Assembly (NCBI RefSeq): GCF_025583945.1 | Contig: NZ_JAOEGU010000003.1 | Location: 62,001-126,000, forward strand | DNA: 64,000 nucleotides | Direction of reading: 5' to 3' | Source of the DNA: Methylobacter psychrophilus | Lineage (GTDB): Bacteria; Pseudomonadota; Gammaproteobacteria; Methylococcales; Methylomonadaceae | In this document: one piece after another, positions 35,526-44,542 of the stretch | Position numbering within the stretch: the stretch's first letter is position 1 | Layout of the letters: every line of letters begins with the position of its first letter | Notes under the pieces: model-generated | What the model was told of the DNA's origin: nothing | What the model saw: only the letters and a program-made list of their open reading frames with translations | Database searches by the model: none | Program-made: the position numbers and the translations under genes

Positions 35526-37640
35526 TTAAATGATTTGACCGCCCTGTATCTTTTTAACAGTACTAACCAATCGATCAATTTCTTCGTAAGTGTTGTAAAA
35601 CGCCAACGAAGGACGTACCGTACTTTCCAGTCCAAAACGACGCAAGATGGGTTGTGCGCAATGATGGCCGGTACGAACAGCAATACCTACCTTATTTAAA
35701 GCGACGCCAATATCCTGATTGCTGTGACCGGCCAGTACAAACGATAACACACTGGCTTTTTCAGGAGCCGTACCAATCAAGCGCAAGCCTTGAATGCTTT
35801 TAAGCGCCTCCATTCCATAAACCAGCAACTCATGCTCATAACGCGCGACATTATGGATACCGATTTTGGTCAGATATTCAAGCGCCGCTCCCAAACCTAC
35901 CGCGTCAGCGATGTTACCGGTACCGGCTTCAAAACGGGCAGGCGCAGGTTGATAGACCGTTTTTTCAAAAGTGACATCTGCTATCATGTTACCGCCGCCT
36001 TGCCATGGTGGCATGGACTCAAGTAACTCGGCCTTGCCATAGACAGCACCAATACCGGTTGGACCAAATACCTTATGTCCGGAAAATACACACCAATCAC
36101 AATCAAGCGCTTGCACATCAACCTGTAAGTGTGAAACAGACTGAGCGGCATCCAATAAAACCCTGGCACCAACACGATGGGCCATGGCAATAATTTCCTG
36201 TGCTGGCGTAACGGTGCCAAGAGCATTGGAAACATGGGTAAACGAGACCAGTTTAGTGCGTGAACTCAACAGTTTCTGATATTCACCCAGCAATACCTGA
36301 CCGCTTTCATCAACCGGTACAACACGCAATATTGCACCGGTAACTTCGGTCAGTTGTTGCCACGGTACAATATTGGCATGATGCTCAAGCCAAGTGATGA
36401 TAATCTCATCACCGGCAACCAAATTTTGTCGCCCCCAGCTTTGTGCAATCAGATTGATGCCTTCCGTAGTACCTCGTACAAAAATGATATTTTCTGCAGA
36501 AGGTGCATTGAGAAATCGCGCAACTGTATCACGAGATTTTTCATAGGCATCGGTAGACCGCGCCGCCAGCTCATGCGCCGCACGATGAATATTGGAGTTT
36601 TCGTGTTCATAGAAGTACGAAACCCGATCAATCACCACTTGCGGCTTTTGGGTTGTCGCCGCATTATCCAGCCACGCTAACGGATAACCGTTAACACGCT
36701 CTTGTAGAATCGGAAAATCGCGGCGTACCGCATGCACATCAAAAGGTGGATGCGCAGAACCCAGAGCTGGCGCATTAAAACCACCGCTCTTCAACTCATC
36801 AAGAAAATAAAATGCTGAGCCCGACCCTGCGCTTTCCGAAGTACTTGAGGAAGGCGCAGGCAACGGTGCGAAAAACTTTAGCAACTCGGCTTCGCCCGGC
36901 AAGCCATAGATCTCGGGTGAAAGACCCGCAATCAGTGAAGCATCCAGACTGGCAAAGGAGCTTGTCAAACCTGGCGTTGCCGTAGTAACCGGAATACCCG
37001 GAATCGAGCCACTTGTCGTTGTACCGGCAGCAAAAAGCTTTTGCAATTCGGTTTCAAAAACCTGCGGTGAAATAGCTGTATCCGCTGGTTTTTCAACAGC
37101 TTCCAGCGGTTCGCCAATCAACTCTTGAGCCGGCACCGATGTCGGAATACCGGCAGTACCAATACTTTCAGAAGGCGTATGCGAAACCAACAACTTTTGC
37201 AATTCAGCTTCACTGGGCAAGCCAAAATCATGCGGAAAAATACCCGACAAGACGGCTTTGTCCAGACCTGCAAAAGATGAGGGCAAACCGGCAGGCGTAT
37301 TACCTAAAACCGATCCCGTATCCAGACTGTCAGGAACGCTCTCGAAAGACGACTTACGCGGTGCAAATAACTGCCGCAGTTCCACCTCGCCAGGCAAACC
37401 AAGACCCTGCGGGGCAATTCCGGCTACCCCGGAATTGCCCGGACCAGCCAACGGTGAAACTGGTCCGCCAGGCGCTGCAGATGCCCCAATACCCAGTCGT
37501 GAACCATCACAAGGTAGCGCTGAAAACAGCTCGTTGGCAAGCTTGGTTAAATAATCGACATCAGGCAGCCCTGCGACACCTGAATTTTCGGTAAAACCCT
37601 GTGGCACTAAATTGGTTTGATCAAATTCACTTGTATTCAT
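35526..37640 (-). CDS. SufS-type cysteine desulfurase with encapsulin-targeting N-terminal domain
   Basis: A 704-aa PLP enzyme. ATG 37640 is preferred; it overlaps the shell-gene stop by 14 bases, while the longer frame from 37685 would run further into it. Residues 1 to about 295 form a low-complexity, probably disordered region rich in Pro/Ser/Gly. It carries repeated motifs of the form GLPGEAELLKFF (about 23-39, 80-92, 139-151, 192-203, 245-257). The catalytic domain (about 297-704) is a class II desulfurase: the PLP Lys in FSGHKVFGPTG and the nucleophile Cys in RTGHHCAQP. It removes sulfur from cysteine to give alanine and persulfide. In known family 2A encapsulins this kind of N-terminal extension directs loading into the SrpI shell, and the shell gene is directly upstream. 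Confidence 0.93.
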   Translation of the reverse strand: MNTSEFDQTNLVPQGFTENSGVAGLPDVDYLTKLANELFSALPCDGSRLGIGASAAPGGPVSPLAGPGNSGVAGIAPQGLGLPGEVELRQLFAPRKSSFESVPDSLDTGSVLGNTPAGLPSSFAGLDKAVLSGIFPHDFGLPSEAELQKLLVSHTPSESIGTAGIPTSVPAQELIGEPLEAVEKPADTAISPQVFETELQKLFAAGTTTSGSIPGIPVTTATPGLTSSFASLDASLIAGLSPEIYGLPGEAELLKFFAPLPAPSSSTSESAGSGSAFYFLDELKSGGFNAPALGSAHPPFDVHAVRRDFPILQERVNGYPLAWLDNAATTQKPQVVIDRVSYFYEHENSNIHRAAHELAARSTDAYEKSRDTVARFLNAPSAENIIFVRGTTEGINLIAQSWGRQNLVAGDEIIITWLEHHANIVPWQQLTEVTGAILRVVPVDESGQVLLGEYQKLLSSRTKLVSFTHVSNALGTVTPAQEIIAMAHRVGARVLLDAAQSVSHLQVDVQALDCDWCVFSGHKVFGPTGIGAVYGKAELLESMPPWQGGGNMIADVTFEKTVYQPAPARFEAGTGNIADAVGLGAALEYLTKIGIHNVARYEHELLVYGMEALKSIQGLRLIGTAPEKASVLSFVLAGHSNQDIGVALNKVGIAVRTGHHCAQPILRRFGLESTVRPSLAFYNTYEEIDRLVSTVKKIQGGQII
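36870..37574 (-). repeat. repeated GLPxExEL(x)KLF motifs in the cargo N-terminal region
   Basis: Translated copies: GLGLPGEVELRQLF (37365-37403), FGLPSEAELQKLL (37188-37226), VFETELQKLF (37032-37067) and YGLPGEAELLKFF (36870-36908). A diverged first copy, AGLPDVDYLTKLANELF, lies at 37524-37574. Two copies sit within a longer duplicated block (AGLPSSFAGLDKAVLSGIFP and PGLTSSFASLDASLIAGLSP). They are probably shell-docking peptides. Confidence 0.8.
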
Positions 37641-38553
37641 GGTACTTGCCCACTTCGACATTCTCAAGTACCCCGAGCGCATCATCAGTCAACACCGCCA
37701 GCGAGCAATACAGAGAGATAAGATAAGAGGCAATCGCTTTGTGATTAATGCCCATAAATCGGACTGAAAGGCCCATACTCAACTCACCGGTCAGGTTAGG
37801 TTGATAAAGACCCACGACACCTTGACGACTTTCACCGGTGCGTAACAATATTATTTTGCTTTTACCGTCAACAATTCTGACTTTGTCAGAAGGAATCAAC
37901 GGCAAGCCACGCCAGGTCAAAAACTGCGAACCGAACAGTGTGACGATTGCAGGCGGTACGCCACGGAAGGTACATTCACGTCCAAAAGCAGCAATAGTTT
38001 TGGGATGCGCCAGGAAAAACGCCGGTTCTTTCCAAACACGAGAAATAAGTTCATCCAGATCATCGGGAGTCGGTGCGCCATTGCCACCTTTAACGGGCTG
38101 TACTACCTGCGCGGGTGCCACATTATTAAGCAAGCCATATTCAGCATTGTTAATCAACTCACTTTCCTGGCGCTCTTTAATGGTTTCGATAGTCAAACGC
38201 AACTGTTCATGGATTTGGTTATGCGGACTACTGTATAAATCAGAAATACGGGTATGCACGTCAAGTACGGTATTAACGGCATTCAAGCGGTATTCACGAC
38301 CCCATTCTTCGTAATCAACAAAGGTTTGGGGCAGTTCTTTTTCATCAAGGCTGGAACAATCAACAAAGAGCTCATTTTCATTTTTAACTTTGTTAACGCG
38401 ATAAATACCTGCCTCAAGCGGTTTCCATTGCATCAAATGCACCAACCATCGTGGCGTGATGGTTGATAACATAGGTACGGTTTTGGTGGCATTCGCTAAG
38501 GTACGCGCAGCGACATCGCCTAGTGCGGTATGGGCTTCATGGATATCGGTCAT
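37627..38553 (-). CDS. srpI: family 2A encapsulin shell protein (SrpI)
   Basis: A 308-aa HK97-fold shell protein of the SrpI group. Recognition rests on overall similarity: the start ALGDVAARTLANATKTVPML, then TPRWLVHLMQWKPLEAGIYRVN, the central LAHPKTIAAFGRECTFRGVPP with LFGSQFLTWRGLPLIPSDK, and the C-terminal GLSVRFMGINHKAIASYLISLYCSLAVLT. The length matches the family (about 310 aa). In characterised members such subunits form a 60-mer icosahedral compartment loaded with cysteine desulfurase and linked to sulfur storage. The desulfurase gene is downstream with a 14-base overlap, and cysE-cysK lie upstream on the same strand. CAGGAA precedes the start. Confidence 0.93.
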   Translation of the reverse strand: MTDIHEAHTALGDVAARTLANATKTVPMLSTITPRWLVHLMQWKPLEAGIYRVNKVKNENELFVDCSSLDEKELPQTFVDYEEWGREYRLNAVNTVLDVHTRISDLYSSPHNQIHEQLRLTIETIKERQESELINNAEYGLLNNVAPAQVVQPVKGGNGAPTPDDLDELISRVWKEPAFFLAHPKTIAAFGRECTFRGVPPAIVTLFGSQFLTWRGLPLIPSDKVRIVDGKSKIILLRTGESRQGVVGLYQPNLTGELSMGLSVRFMGINHKAIASYLISLYCSLAVLTDDALGVLENVEVGKYHEYK

Positions 38554-38820
38554 GACTTTATTCCTGTTGTGGTGGTGGTGGTTATAAATAGTGTGTTATT
38601 TCTAATCCCGAGATCAGAAATTAAAGAGAATAATGAAATTCCTAACATTCACTGTCAAGCGCAAAGTTTTCACTATAATAAAAGGGCTCATTCCATTTTT
38701 AAAGTCGAAAAATACTTTGACATCACGCAATATATCGATTGATGCCCTGTCGGATAACCTGGTATTTTTGCCAGGCTTTCTATCGGTAATCTCTCATACA
38801 ATAGTTTTGAGAAAAAAACG

Positions 38821-39759
38821 TTATATTCCGGCTCCGCCATGGAACAATTCGCTACGGGCATAGGCTTGGGTGATATTACTGCCAGGGGCTACGCTATGGG
38901 TAAGCCAGACATTACCGCCAATGGTCGAGCCGTGACCAATCGTGATACGACCCAGAATGGTAGCACCGGCATAAATGACAACATCATCTTCAACAATAGG
39001 ATGCCGTGCATTACCTTTAACCAGCAATCCGTTATCATCTTTTTCAAAGCGTTTGGCACCCAGAGTTACGGCCTGATACACGCGAACATGTCTTCCAATG
39101 ACGGCGGTTTCGCCGATAACAACACCGGTACCGTGGTCAATAAAAAAACTCTCACCTATTTGTGCACCGGGATGAATATCGATCCCCGTCGCGGAATGGG
39201 CAACTTCTGCGATAACGCGGGCAACCAAAGGCGCACCCAATTGATAAAGAATATGCGCCAGTCGATGATGAATAATGGCCGTAATACCGGGATAACAAAC
39301 CAGTACTTCGTCCGGGCTTCTTGCTGCCGGATCACCTTCAAAAGCCGCCTGAATATCGGTATCAACTAATGCCCTTACCGTGGGCAACCGGGCGGCAAAC
39401 TGACGGGCAATACTAATTGCCTGCTCATTAGCGACCTTGTCGACACCCTCATGTCCGGAAATAAACTGTAATTCACGGCGAATTTGCTTATAAAGCTCGC
39501 GTAACAGGGTTTCAAGGGTATGTCCCACAAAGTAATCGATGCCTTCGTCATTAAGATCAGGCAGTCCCAGACGATTTGGAAACAATACCGCACTCAAGCC
39601 CTCCAATATGATTTGAAGCTCTTTTCGTGAAGGCAATTTGGGTGGTTTATCGCGTCGACTTCGGGTTTCCAGCGATTGCACGCGTAAATCACGTAATTGG
39701 GCAACCAGGGTATCAATACCCCAATCATACTTACCATTTAAATGGGTAATATCATTCAT
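38821..39759 (-). CDS. cysE: serine O-acetyltransferase (EpsC/CysE type)
   Basis: A 312-aa enzyme that acetylates serine with acetyl-CoA, the first committed step of cysteine synthesis. The N-terminal helical domain is of the longer EpsC type ([20 protein letters not shown]). The C-terminal left-handed hexapeptide repeat domain carries [20 protein letters not shown] and [20 protein letters not shown], with the catalytic Asp/His region. Its start codon overlaps the cysK stop (ATGA). A 267-base gap separates it from srpI, which continues on the same strand. Family 2A encapsulins are often found near serine acetyltransferases. Confidence 0.95.
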   Translation of the reverse strand: MNDITHLNGKYDWGIDTLVAQLRDLRVQSLETRSRRDKPPKLPSRKELQIILEGLSAVLFPNRLGLPDLNDEGIDYFVGHTLETLLRELYKQIRRELQFISGHEGVDKVANEQAISIARQFAARLPTVRALVDTDIQAAFEGDPAARSPDEVLVCYPGITAIIHHRLAHILYQLGAPLVARVIAEVAHSATGIDIHPGAQIGESFFIDHGTGVVIGETAVIGRHVRVYQAVTLGAKRFEKDDNGLLVKGNARHPIVEDDVVIYAGATILGRITIGHGSTIGGNVWLTHSVAPGSNITQAYARSELFHGGAGI

Positions 39760-40733
39760 GCAGCCAAACCACTGGCATCGAAAATACCTTCAAACAGCGG
39801 CGAGCTTAAATAACGTTCACCTGAATCCGGTAACACCACAACGATGGTTTTACCGGCATTTTCAGGTCGCTTGGCAACACGTATTGCCACAGCAACGGCT
39901 GCGCCACAGGAAATACCAGCCAATATGCCTTCTTCCCTGGCAAGACGCCGTGCATATTCGATAGCGTCTTCGTTGGTCACCTGCTCGATTTCATCTATCA
40001 AGGAAAGATCCAGCACACCAGGAACAAAGCCCGCGCCGATGCCTTGAATCTTATGGGGACCTGGATTAAGCGGCACACCTGCACGAAACTGGGTCAGTAC
40101 CGGACTGGCAGTCGGCTCTACCGCAATTGCAATAATCGCCTTACCTTTTATCTGTTTGATATAACGGGTAATGCCGGTAATGGTGCCACCAGTACCCACA
40201 CCGGATACCAAGATATCAATCGCGCCATCGGTATCGTTCCAGATTTCAGGTCCGGTGGTTCGCTCATGAATAGCCGGATTGGCCGGATTTTGAAACTGCT
40301 GCAATAAAACATAACGCTCAGGATCGGAAGCGGCAATTTCCTCGGCTTTGGCGATGGCCCCACTCATGCCTTTGGCTCCTTCCGTCAAAACCAGTTTGGC
40401 ACCATAAGCAATCAACAATTTACGACGCTCCAGACTCATGGTTTCCGGCATGGTTAAGGTCAATGGCATGCCTCGCGCGGCGGCAACAAAGGCCAGCGCA
40501 ATACCGGTATTGCCACTCGTGGGCTCAACAAGCTCTTTACCCGGCCCGAGCAAGCCACGCTGCTCTGCATCCCAGATCATCGCGGCACCAATCCGGCATT
40601 TAACAGAATAAGCAGGATTACGTCCTTCAATTTTTGCCAGCACGGTAGCCGAGGCTCCATCAGTGATACGATTAAGCCGAATCAGCGGTGTATTTCCTAT
40701 GGAGTGAGAATTATCTTCGTACCAATGTGACAT
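39756..40733 (-). CDS. cysK: cysteine synthase A (O-acetylserine sulfhydrylase)
   Basis: A 325-aa PLP enzyme that makes cysteine from O-acetylserine and sulfide. ATG 40733 is chosen because AGGAGAC precedes it and the product starts as [21 protein letters not shown], close to family starts. The PLP Lys is in [11 protein letters not shown], the substrate loop is [14 protein letters not shown], and the phosphate loop is [11 protein letters not shown]. It is the first gene of cysK-cysE-srpI-desulfurase, so the operon encodes both cysteine formation and its desulfuration inside the compartment. Confidence 0.95.
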   Translation of the reverse strand: MSHWYEDNSHSIGNTPLIRLNRITDGASATVLAKIEGRNPAYSVKCRIGAAMIWDAEQRGLLGPGKELVEPTSGNTGIALAFVAAARGMPLTLTMPETMSLERRKLLIAYGAKLVLTEGAKGMSGAIAKAEEIAASDPERYVLLQQFQNPANPAIHERTTGPEIWNDTDGAIDILVSGVGTGGTITGITRYIKQIKGKAIIAIAVEPTASPVLTQFRAGVPLNPGPHKIQGIGAGFVPGVLDLSLIDEIEQVTNEDAIEYARRLAREEGILAGISCGAAVAVAIRVAKRPENAGKTIVVVLPDSGERYLSSPLFEGIFDASGLAA

Positions 40734-40764
40734 AAAAGTCTCCTGTGATTTAATTATCAAGCTG

Positions 40765-40783
40765 ATTATAGCCAAATTTTGGC
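40765..40783 (-). promoter_or_regulatory. candidate cysK promoter -10 with adjacent palindrome
   Basis: On the minus strand TATAAT (40765-40770) lies about 30 bases ahead of the cysK start codon. Directly upstream is the perfect 13-bp palindrome GCCAAAATTTGGC (40771-40783), occupying the -35/-10 spacer. This is where a repressor or redox-sensing regulator could act. No good -35 is seen. Confidence 0.4.
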
Positions 40784-40784
40784 C

Positions 40785-40821
40785 AAAAAAAAGCCAGTGG
40801 TCATTATAGACTCACTGGCTT
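40785..40821 (-). terminator. rho-independent terminator or attenuator ahead of cysK
   Basis: Read on the minus strand, the stem AAGCCAGTG/CACTGGCTT is followed by TTTTTTGG. It may end chrA transcripts 270 bases beyond that gene, or act as an attenuator in a long cysK leader. The spacing allows both. Confidence 0.7.
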
Positions 40822-41093
40822 CCGGTTGTCCGGTCAGCTTGTAATTTTAGGTTAAAGTACTGTACACGTTATGTTTTGTCAAGCGTGTAAAGCAGCTTAT
40901 CGATTCTACCCAAGACATTATTGCCAAGCAATAACGCTTTAATATTTCACCTAAAAACCATCGAATTTAAATTACACAAACAGATAATTCATCATCAATA
41001 GCGTCTAATGTACAAATAATAAATCATGGCATCCATTTAATAAAATGATATTATTCGATAGTTATATCTGTTTTAGTGAACAAAAGAAATACC

Positions 41094-42455
41094 TTACCGG
41101 GCTAACCAAGGATTGATAAACAAGATGAGTAAGCCCATAGCTCCACAAACGGCAATGACAGGAATAACGCCTGCCTTAAACCGTAACAGCGCCAGCAAGG
41201 CAAACGCACCGATCAGTGCGGCAATGCCATCAAATCGACCTGAGAATCCTTGCGGCCAGAATACATGCCAGGCAAAAAATACGGCAAGATTAAGAATAAC
41301 GCCCACTACGGCAGCCGTTATCGCCGATAGCGGCGCAGTAAACTTCAAATTACCATGAGTGGATTCCACCAGCGGACCGCCCGCGAGGATAAATAAAAAA
41401 CTGGGTAGAAAAGTAAAATAGGTCACCACAAGCGCCGAGACAACAGCCGCCATTAAAGCTGCATCAGGGCCAAAGGGCAACTGATTCCATCCGCCCAGAA
41501 AGCCAACAAAAGTGACAATCATAATTAATGGACCGGGAGTGGTTTCACCCAACGCCAAACCATCAATCATTTGCGTGGCACTCAACCAATGGTAATGCTC
41601 TACTGCGCCCTGATAAACATAAGGCAATACCGCATAAGCACCGCCAAAAGTCAGCAACGCGGCCTTGGTGAAAAACCAGCCCATTTGTGTCAGCGCTCCA
41701 TTCCAGCCGTATTGCCCACACAAATATCCCATCATGCCAGCCCACAGAAATAATCCTGCTCCTGCAATTTTCAACAGATGCAGTCCACGGAACCGGGCAT
41801 GTTCAGGAACCGGTGTATCGTCATCAATCAAAGCAGGACCAAAACTGTGTTTAATGGCCCCGTGTCCACCGCCGACGGTAAAATTTTGCGGAGCGATGCG
41901 CCCACCAAGAGCTCCCAATAAAGCAGCGAGCAAGACAATTAACGGAAATGGCGCATGCAAGACAAAGATGGCCAAAAAAGACAAGGCCGCTATAGCCCAC
42001 AGTAGCCAATTTTTTAAAGCACGCGAGCCAATTCGATGCGCAGCAAACAGCACGATAGCCGTGACGGCTGGTTTGATGCCATAAAGTACACCGGCGACTT
42101 CCGGCACCTCACCGAAACGCATATAAATCCAGCTTAGCAAGATCAACAAAAACAACGAAGGTAAAATAAACAGCAGCCCCGCGATTACCCCGCCCCAAGT
42201 GCGATGCATCAACCAACCAATATAAATTGCCAACTGCTGCGCTTCGGGCCCGGGTAATAACATGCAGTAATTAAGGGCATGCAAAAACCGCTTTTCTGAA
42301 ATCCAGCGCTTTTGTTCGACCAAATCCTGATGCATGATGGAAATCTGTCCGGCCGGCCCGCCAAAACTGATAAAACCGAGCTTCAGCCAATACCAAAAGG
42401 CTTGTCCCAAAGTAACCGGTTGCGGAGGTGTTATTGGAGGCTGCGGTTTATTCAT
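41094..42455 (-). CDS. chrA: chromate transporter, long-chain CHR family
   Basis: A 453-aa inner-membrane protein with two CHR domains. The first contains FWYWLKLGFISFGGPAGQIS and LNYCMLLPGPEAQQLAIYIG. The second has FFTKAALLTFGGAYAVLPYVYQ and GLALGETTPGPLIMIVTFVG. Both are signature motifs of ChrA, which exports chromate (and may act on sulfate). The length is typical of the long-chain form. No accessory chrB-like gene is adjacent. TGGAAAT precedes the start. Oxyanion and sulfate similarity makes its place beside a sulfur operon suggestive only. Confidence 0.93.
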   Translation of the reverse strand: MNKPQPPITPPQPVTLGQAFWYWLKLGFISFGGPAGQISIMHQDLVEQKRWISEKRFLHALNYCMLLPGPEAQQLAIYIGWLMHRTWGGVIAGLLFILPSLFLLILLSWIYMRFGEVPEVAGVLYGIKPAVTAIVLFAAHRIGSRALKNWLLWAIAALSFLAIFVLHAPFPLIVLLAALLGALGGRIAPQNFTVGGGHGAIKHSFGPALIDDDTPVPEHARFRGLHLLKIAGAGLFLWAGMMGYLCGQYGWNGALTQMGWFFTKAALLTFGGAYAVLPYVYQGAVEHYHWLSATQMIDGLALGETTPGPLIMIVTFVGFLGGWNQLPFGPDAALMAAVVSALVVTYFTFLPSFLFILAGGPLVESTHGNLKFTAPLSAITAAVVGVILNLAVFFAWHVFWPQGFSGRFDGIAALIGAFALLALLRFKAGVIPVIAVCGAMGLLILFINPWLAR

Positions 42456-42579
42456 AAGTTATTTCCAGAAAAGGCTTGATAAAAGTCGTCGAGGTTTTTC
42501 ACTTCGGCGAGGAGTTTATCATCAATTCAGAATGGCAATATAGCTTATGATTGCTAGCGGGAAACCTTCATTTAAGACA

Positions 42580-43203
42580 CTATGCTACGGCGCTCAACAT
42601 ACCCGCAGTAACTATAAATTGAGTAATGGTTTCCAGCCCTAAACCGGTTTTAAGATTTGTAAATACAAACGGTCGCTCACCGCGCATTTTTTTGGCATCA
42701 CGATCCATAACCTCCAAAGAAGCACCGACATAAGGCGCCAAATCAATTTTATTAATCACCAGCAAGTCAGAGCGGGTAATGCCTGGGCCGCCTTTTCGCG
42801 GTATCTTATCGCCTGCCGAGACATCAATCACATAAATAGTTAGATCAGCCAGCTCTGGACTAAAAGTTGCGCTTAAATTATCACCACCGCTTTCCACCAT
42901 AATAAAATCGAGATTATCAAAGCGCTCACAAAGCTCATCAACGGCCGCAAGATTCATTGAGGCATCTTCCCTGATTGCCGTGTGCGGACAGCCGCCGGTT
43001 TCCACGCCAATAATCCTGTCTTCCGGCAAGGCCTCGCTGCGAATCAAAAATTGCTGGTCTTCACGGGTATAAATATCATTGGTTACCACGCCGATTTCAA
43101 ATTGATCGCGCATGCGTTTGCACAAAGCATCGACCAGCGCCGTTTTCCCCGAACCTACCGGCCCGCCTATACCTACCCGAAGTACCTGTTTATCACTCAT
43201 CAT
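42580..43203 (-). CDS. ureG: urease accessory GTPase UreG
   Basis: A 207-aa SIMIBI GTPase that drives nickel delivery to urease. The P-loop [17 protein letters not shown], the metal-binding CPH motif in [15 protein letters not shown], and the guanine-recognition NKID motif are intact. Two adjacent ATG codons start the gene behind AAAGAGAG. It is the last gene of the urease operon. Confidence 0.97.
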   Translation of the reverse strand: MMSDKQVLRVGIGGPVGSGKTALVDALCKRMRDQFEIGVVTNDIYTREDQQFLIRSEALPEDRIIGVETGGCPHTAIREDASMNLAAVDELCERFDNLDFIMVESGGDNLSATFSPELADLTIYVIDVSAGDKIPRKGGPGITRSDLLVINKIDLAPYVGASLEVMDRDAKKMRGERPFVFTNLKTGLGLETITQFIVTAGMLSAVA

Positions 43204-43212
43204 TAACTCTCT

Positions 43213-43887
43213 TTAAGAACGAAATAATCTGGAATATTGTGTTTCATGCCGGCTACTGGCCAAGGCCAAACCAAACACGCTGCCGCCAATGTCATCATCA
43301 GCCAGCAGCAACGCACGATTAACCTGTTCCGGTAGACTGGATGCCAGCGCAATTAATAAGCGCTGACCGGCAACCTGACCTAATGGCACCAATTTAACGG
43401 CACACAATACCTGATTTTCCAACCAACTCCACAGGTAACCAATAGCGGCCTCACGTTTTGGAATAGCCCAGCGCACTGCGGCGAGACTAAATAAAGTGGC
43501 GAGTGTTGCCTCCGGCTTGCGTAACCACACTTGCGCCTCGTCCAGCTCCAGCGCAACCAGCAACCGTGCTAGGGCCTGCCCGGTTTGCCGGTCTTCAGCA
43601 CGTAATTCAGAGGTTTCGCGGCAAGCGTTCAAGGTTTTGCTCCACCGGACAACAGCCGCGTTATCAGCCAATGTCCAGGCATCAAACAAGCGGGCCATGA
43701 CCGGCAGATCAAGCTGCGTCATGCCATGCACCAGTAAACCTTCAAGCCATTCATGGACCTCATCGGCATTGGTCACCAAGCCATCGTCAATAGCACGCTC
43801 CAACCCTTGTGAATAGCTGTACATGCCAATCGGCAAGCCCGGACTAATCAGTTGCAACAAGCGCAGCAGGGCAAGATCATTAATCAT
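43213..43887 (-). CDS. ureF: urease accessory protein UreF
   Basis: A 224-aa all-helical protein that bridges UreG to the UreD-urease complex. It begins MINDLALLRLLQLISPGLPIG, followed by the conserved MYSYSQGLE. ATG 43887 is preferred; it overlaps the ureE stop by eight bases (ATGATTAA), and a further upstream ATG gives an unlikely N-terminus. ureG follows nine bases later. Confidence 0.93.
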   Translation of the reverse strand: MINDLALLRLLQLISPGLPIGMYSYSQGLERAIDDGLVTNADEVHEWLEGLLVHGMTQLDLPVMARLFDAWTLADNAAVVRWSKTLNACRETSELRAEDRQTGQALARLLVALELDEAQVWLRKPEATLATLFSLAAVRWAIPKREAAIGYLWSWLENQVLCAVKLVPLGQVAGQRLLIALASSLPEQVNRALLLADDDIGGSVFGLALASSRHETQYSRLFRS

Positions 43888-44308
43888 GACTATGATAAGC
43901 ACCGGCTTCCGGTTCAAACGGCATAATATCGTGCGCCACTACCAAACCCAGGCCCTCAACCATGTGATCCAGAACATGATCACTCAAATAGCGCAGCTCA
44001 CCCGGTAAAATCTGTAAGGCGACATGACGATTACCCAAGTGATAACAAACACGTGCAAATTGCAGGGCATCATCGCTGCACACTACCGAAACCGTTTCCG
44101 GAGCCGCTTTTATCAGCACTTTAAAGCGCTCTGTCCCGGTCAAAATAACGCCTGAGCGCAAACGATGGCCACGCGGCAAGAATACACCGACGGCCACGCC
44201 GCCATCAGTGCGAGCAGGTAAACGGCTTTTCTGGCGATACTCAAAAGGCAATGTCAGAACATCGTCAGCCTGGGTTTCTGGTGGGGCAAGTTCGGTCAAT
44301 TTCAACAT
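43880..44308 (-). CDS. ureE: urease accessory metallochaperone UreE
   Basis: A 142-aa nickel chaperone. The frame stays open up to 44500, but the first 60 or so codons lie in an inverted-repeat element. Homology with UreE begins at MLKLTELAPP, so ATG 44308 is preferred; ATG 44317 and 44332 are alternatives. Visible features are the KSRLPARTDGG and GVFLPRGHRL N-terminal domain, LGNRHVALQI in the metal-binding domain, and a short His-containing tail (AYHSHD) rather than a long His-rich one. The ribosome site is poor. Confidence 0.9.
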   Translation of the reverse strand: MLKLTELAPPETQADDVLTLPFEYRQKSRLPARTDGGVAVGVFLPRGHRLRSGVILTGTERFKVLIKAAPETVSVVCSDDALQFARVCYHLGNRHVALQILPGELRYLSDHVLDHMVEGLGLVVAHDIMPFEPEAGAYHSHD

Positions 44309-44338
44309 AGTGGTCATTAGAGAAGTATCCATTGAAGA

Positions 44339-44494
44339 GCTACCAATTAAAGTGGGACAGATAAATAAAACTGGCCTATTGATTCCGGGAGCGCTGAGCC
44401 CCAGCTCGGCGTAGTCAGTAATCGGCTTGACTATACCGTGCCGAGCTGGGGCTCGGCGTTCCCGGAAAGTTATCTGTCCCGGCTTGGTTGGTAA
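44339..44494. mobile_element. MITE-like element, family A copy 2 (with nested hairpin)
   Basis: The ends GCTACCAATTAAAGTGGGAC and the complement of TGTCCCGGCTTGGTTGGTAA match those of the elements at 17381 and 46597. The usual central palindrome is replaced by a long stem (44384-44466) with arms around GAGCCCCAGCTCGGC / GCCGAGCTGGGGCTC. It separates ureC from ureE. Confidence 0.65.
44384..44466. repeat. long palindrome with GAGCCCCAGCTCGGC arms
   Basis: Arms of about 28 bases begin TTCCGGGA and end TCCCGGAA, with few mismatches. It is nested within the family A element between ureC and ureE. On the urease transcript it would form a very stable stem. Confidence 0.7.
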
Positions 44495-44542
44495 CCGCAT
44501 TGAAGTAAAAATTTTTCACTGCTTAAAATTTGGAGGATTTTC

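Noticed and set aside
37641-37685. Longer start for the cysteine desulfurase
   Set aside because: It would extend the overlap with srpI to 59 bases; the internal ATG gives a compact overlap and a plausible start.
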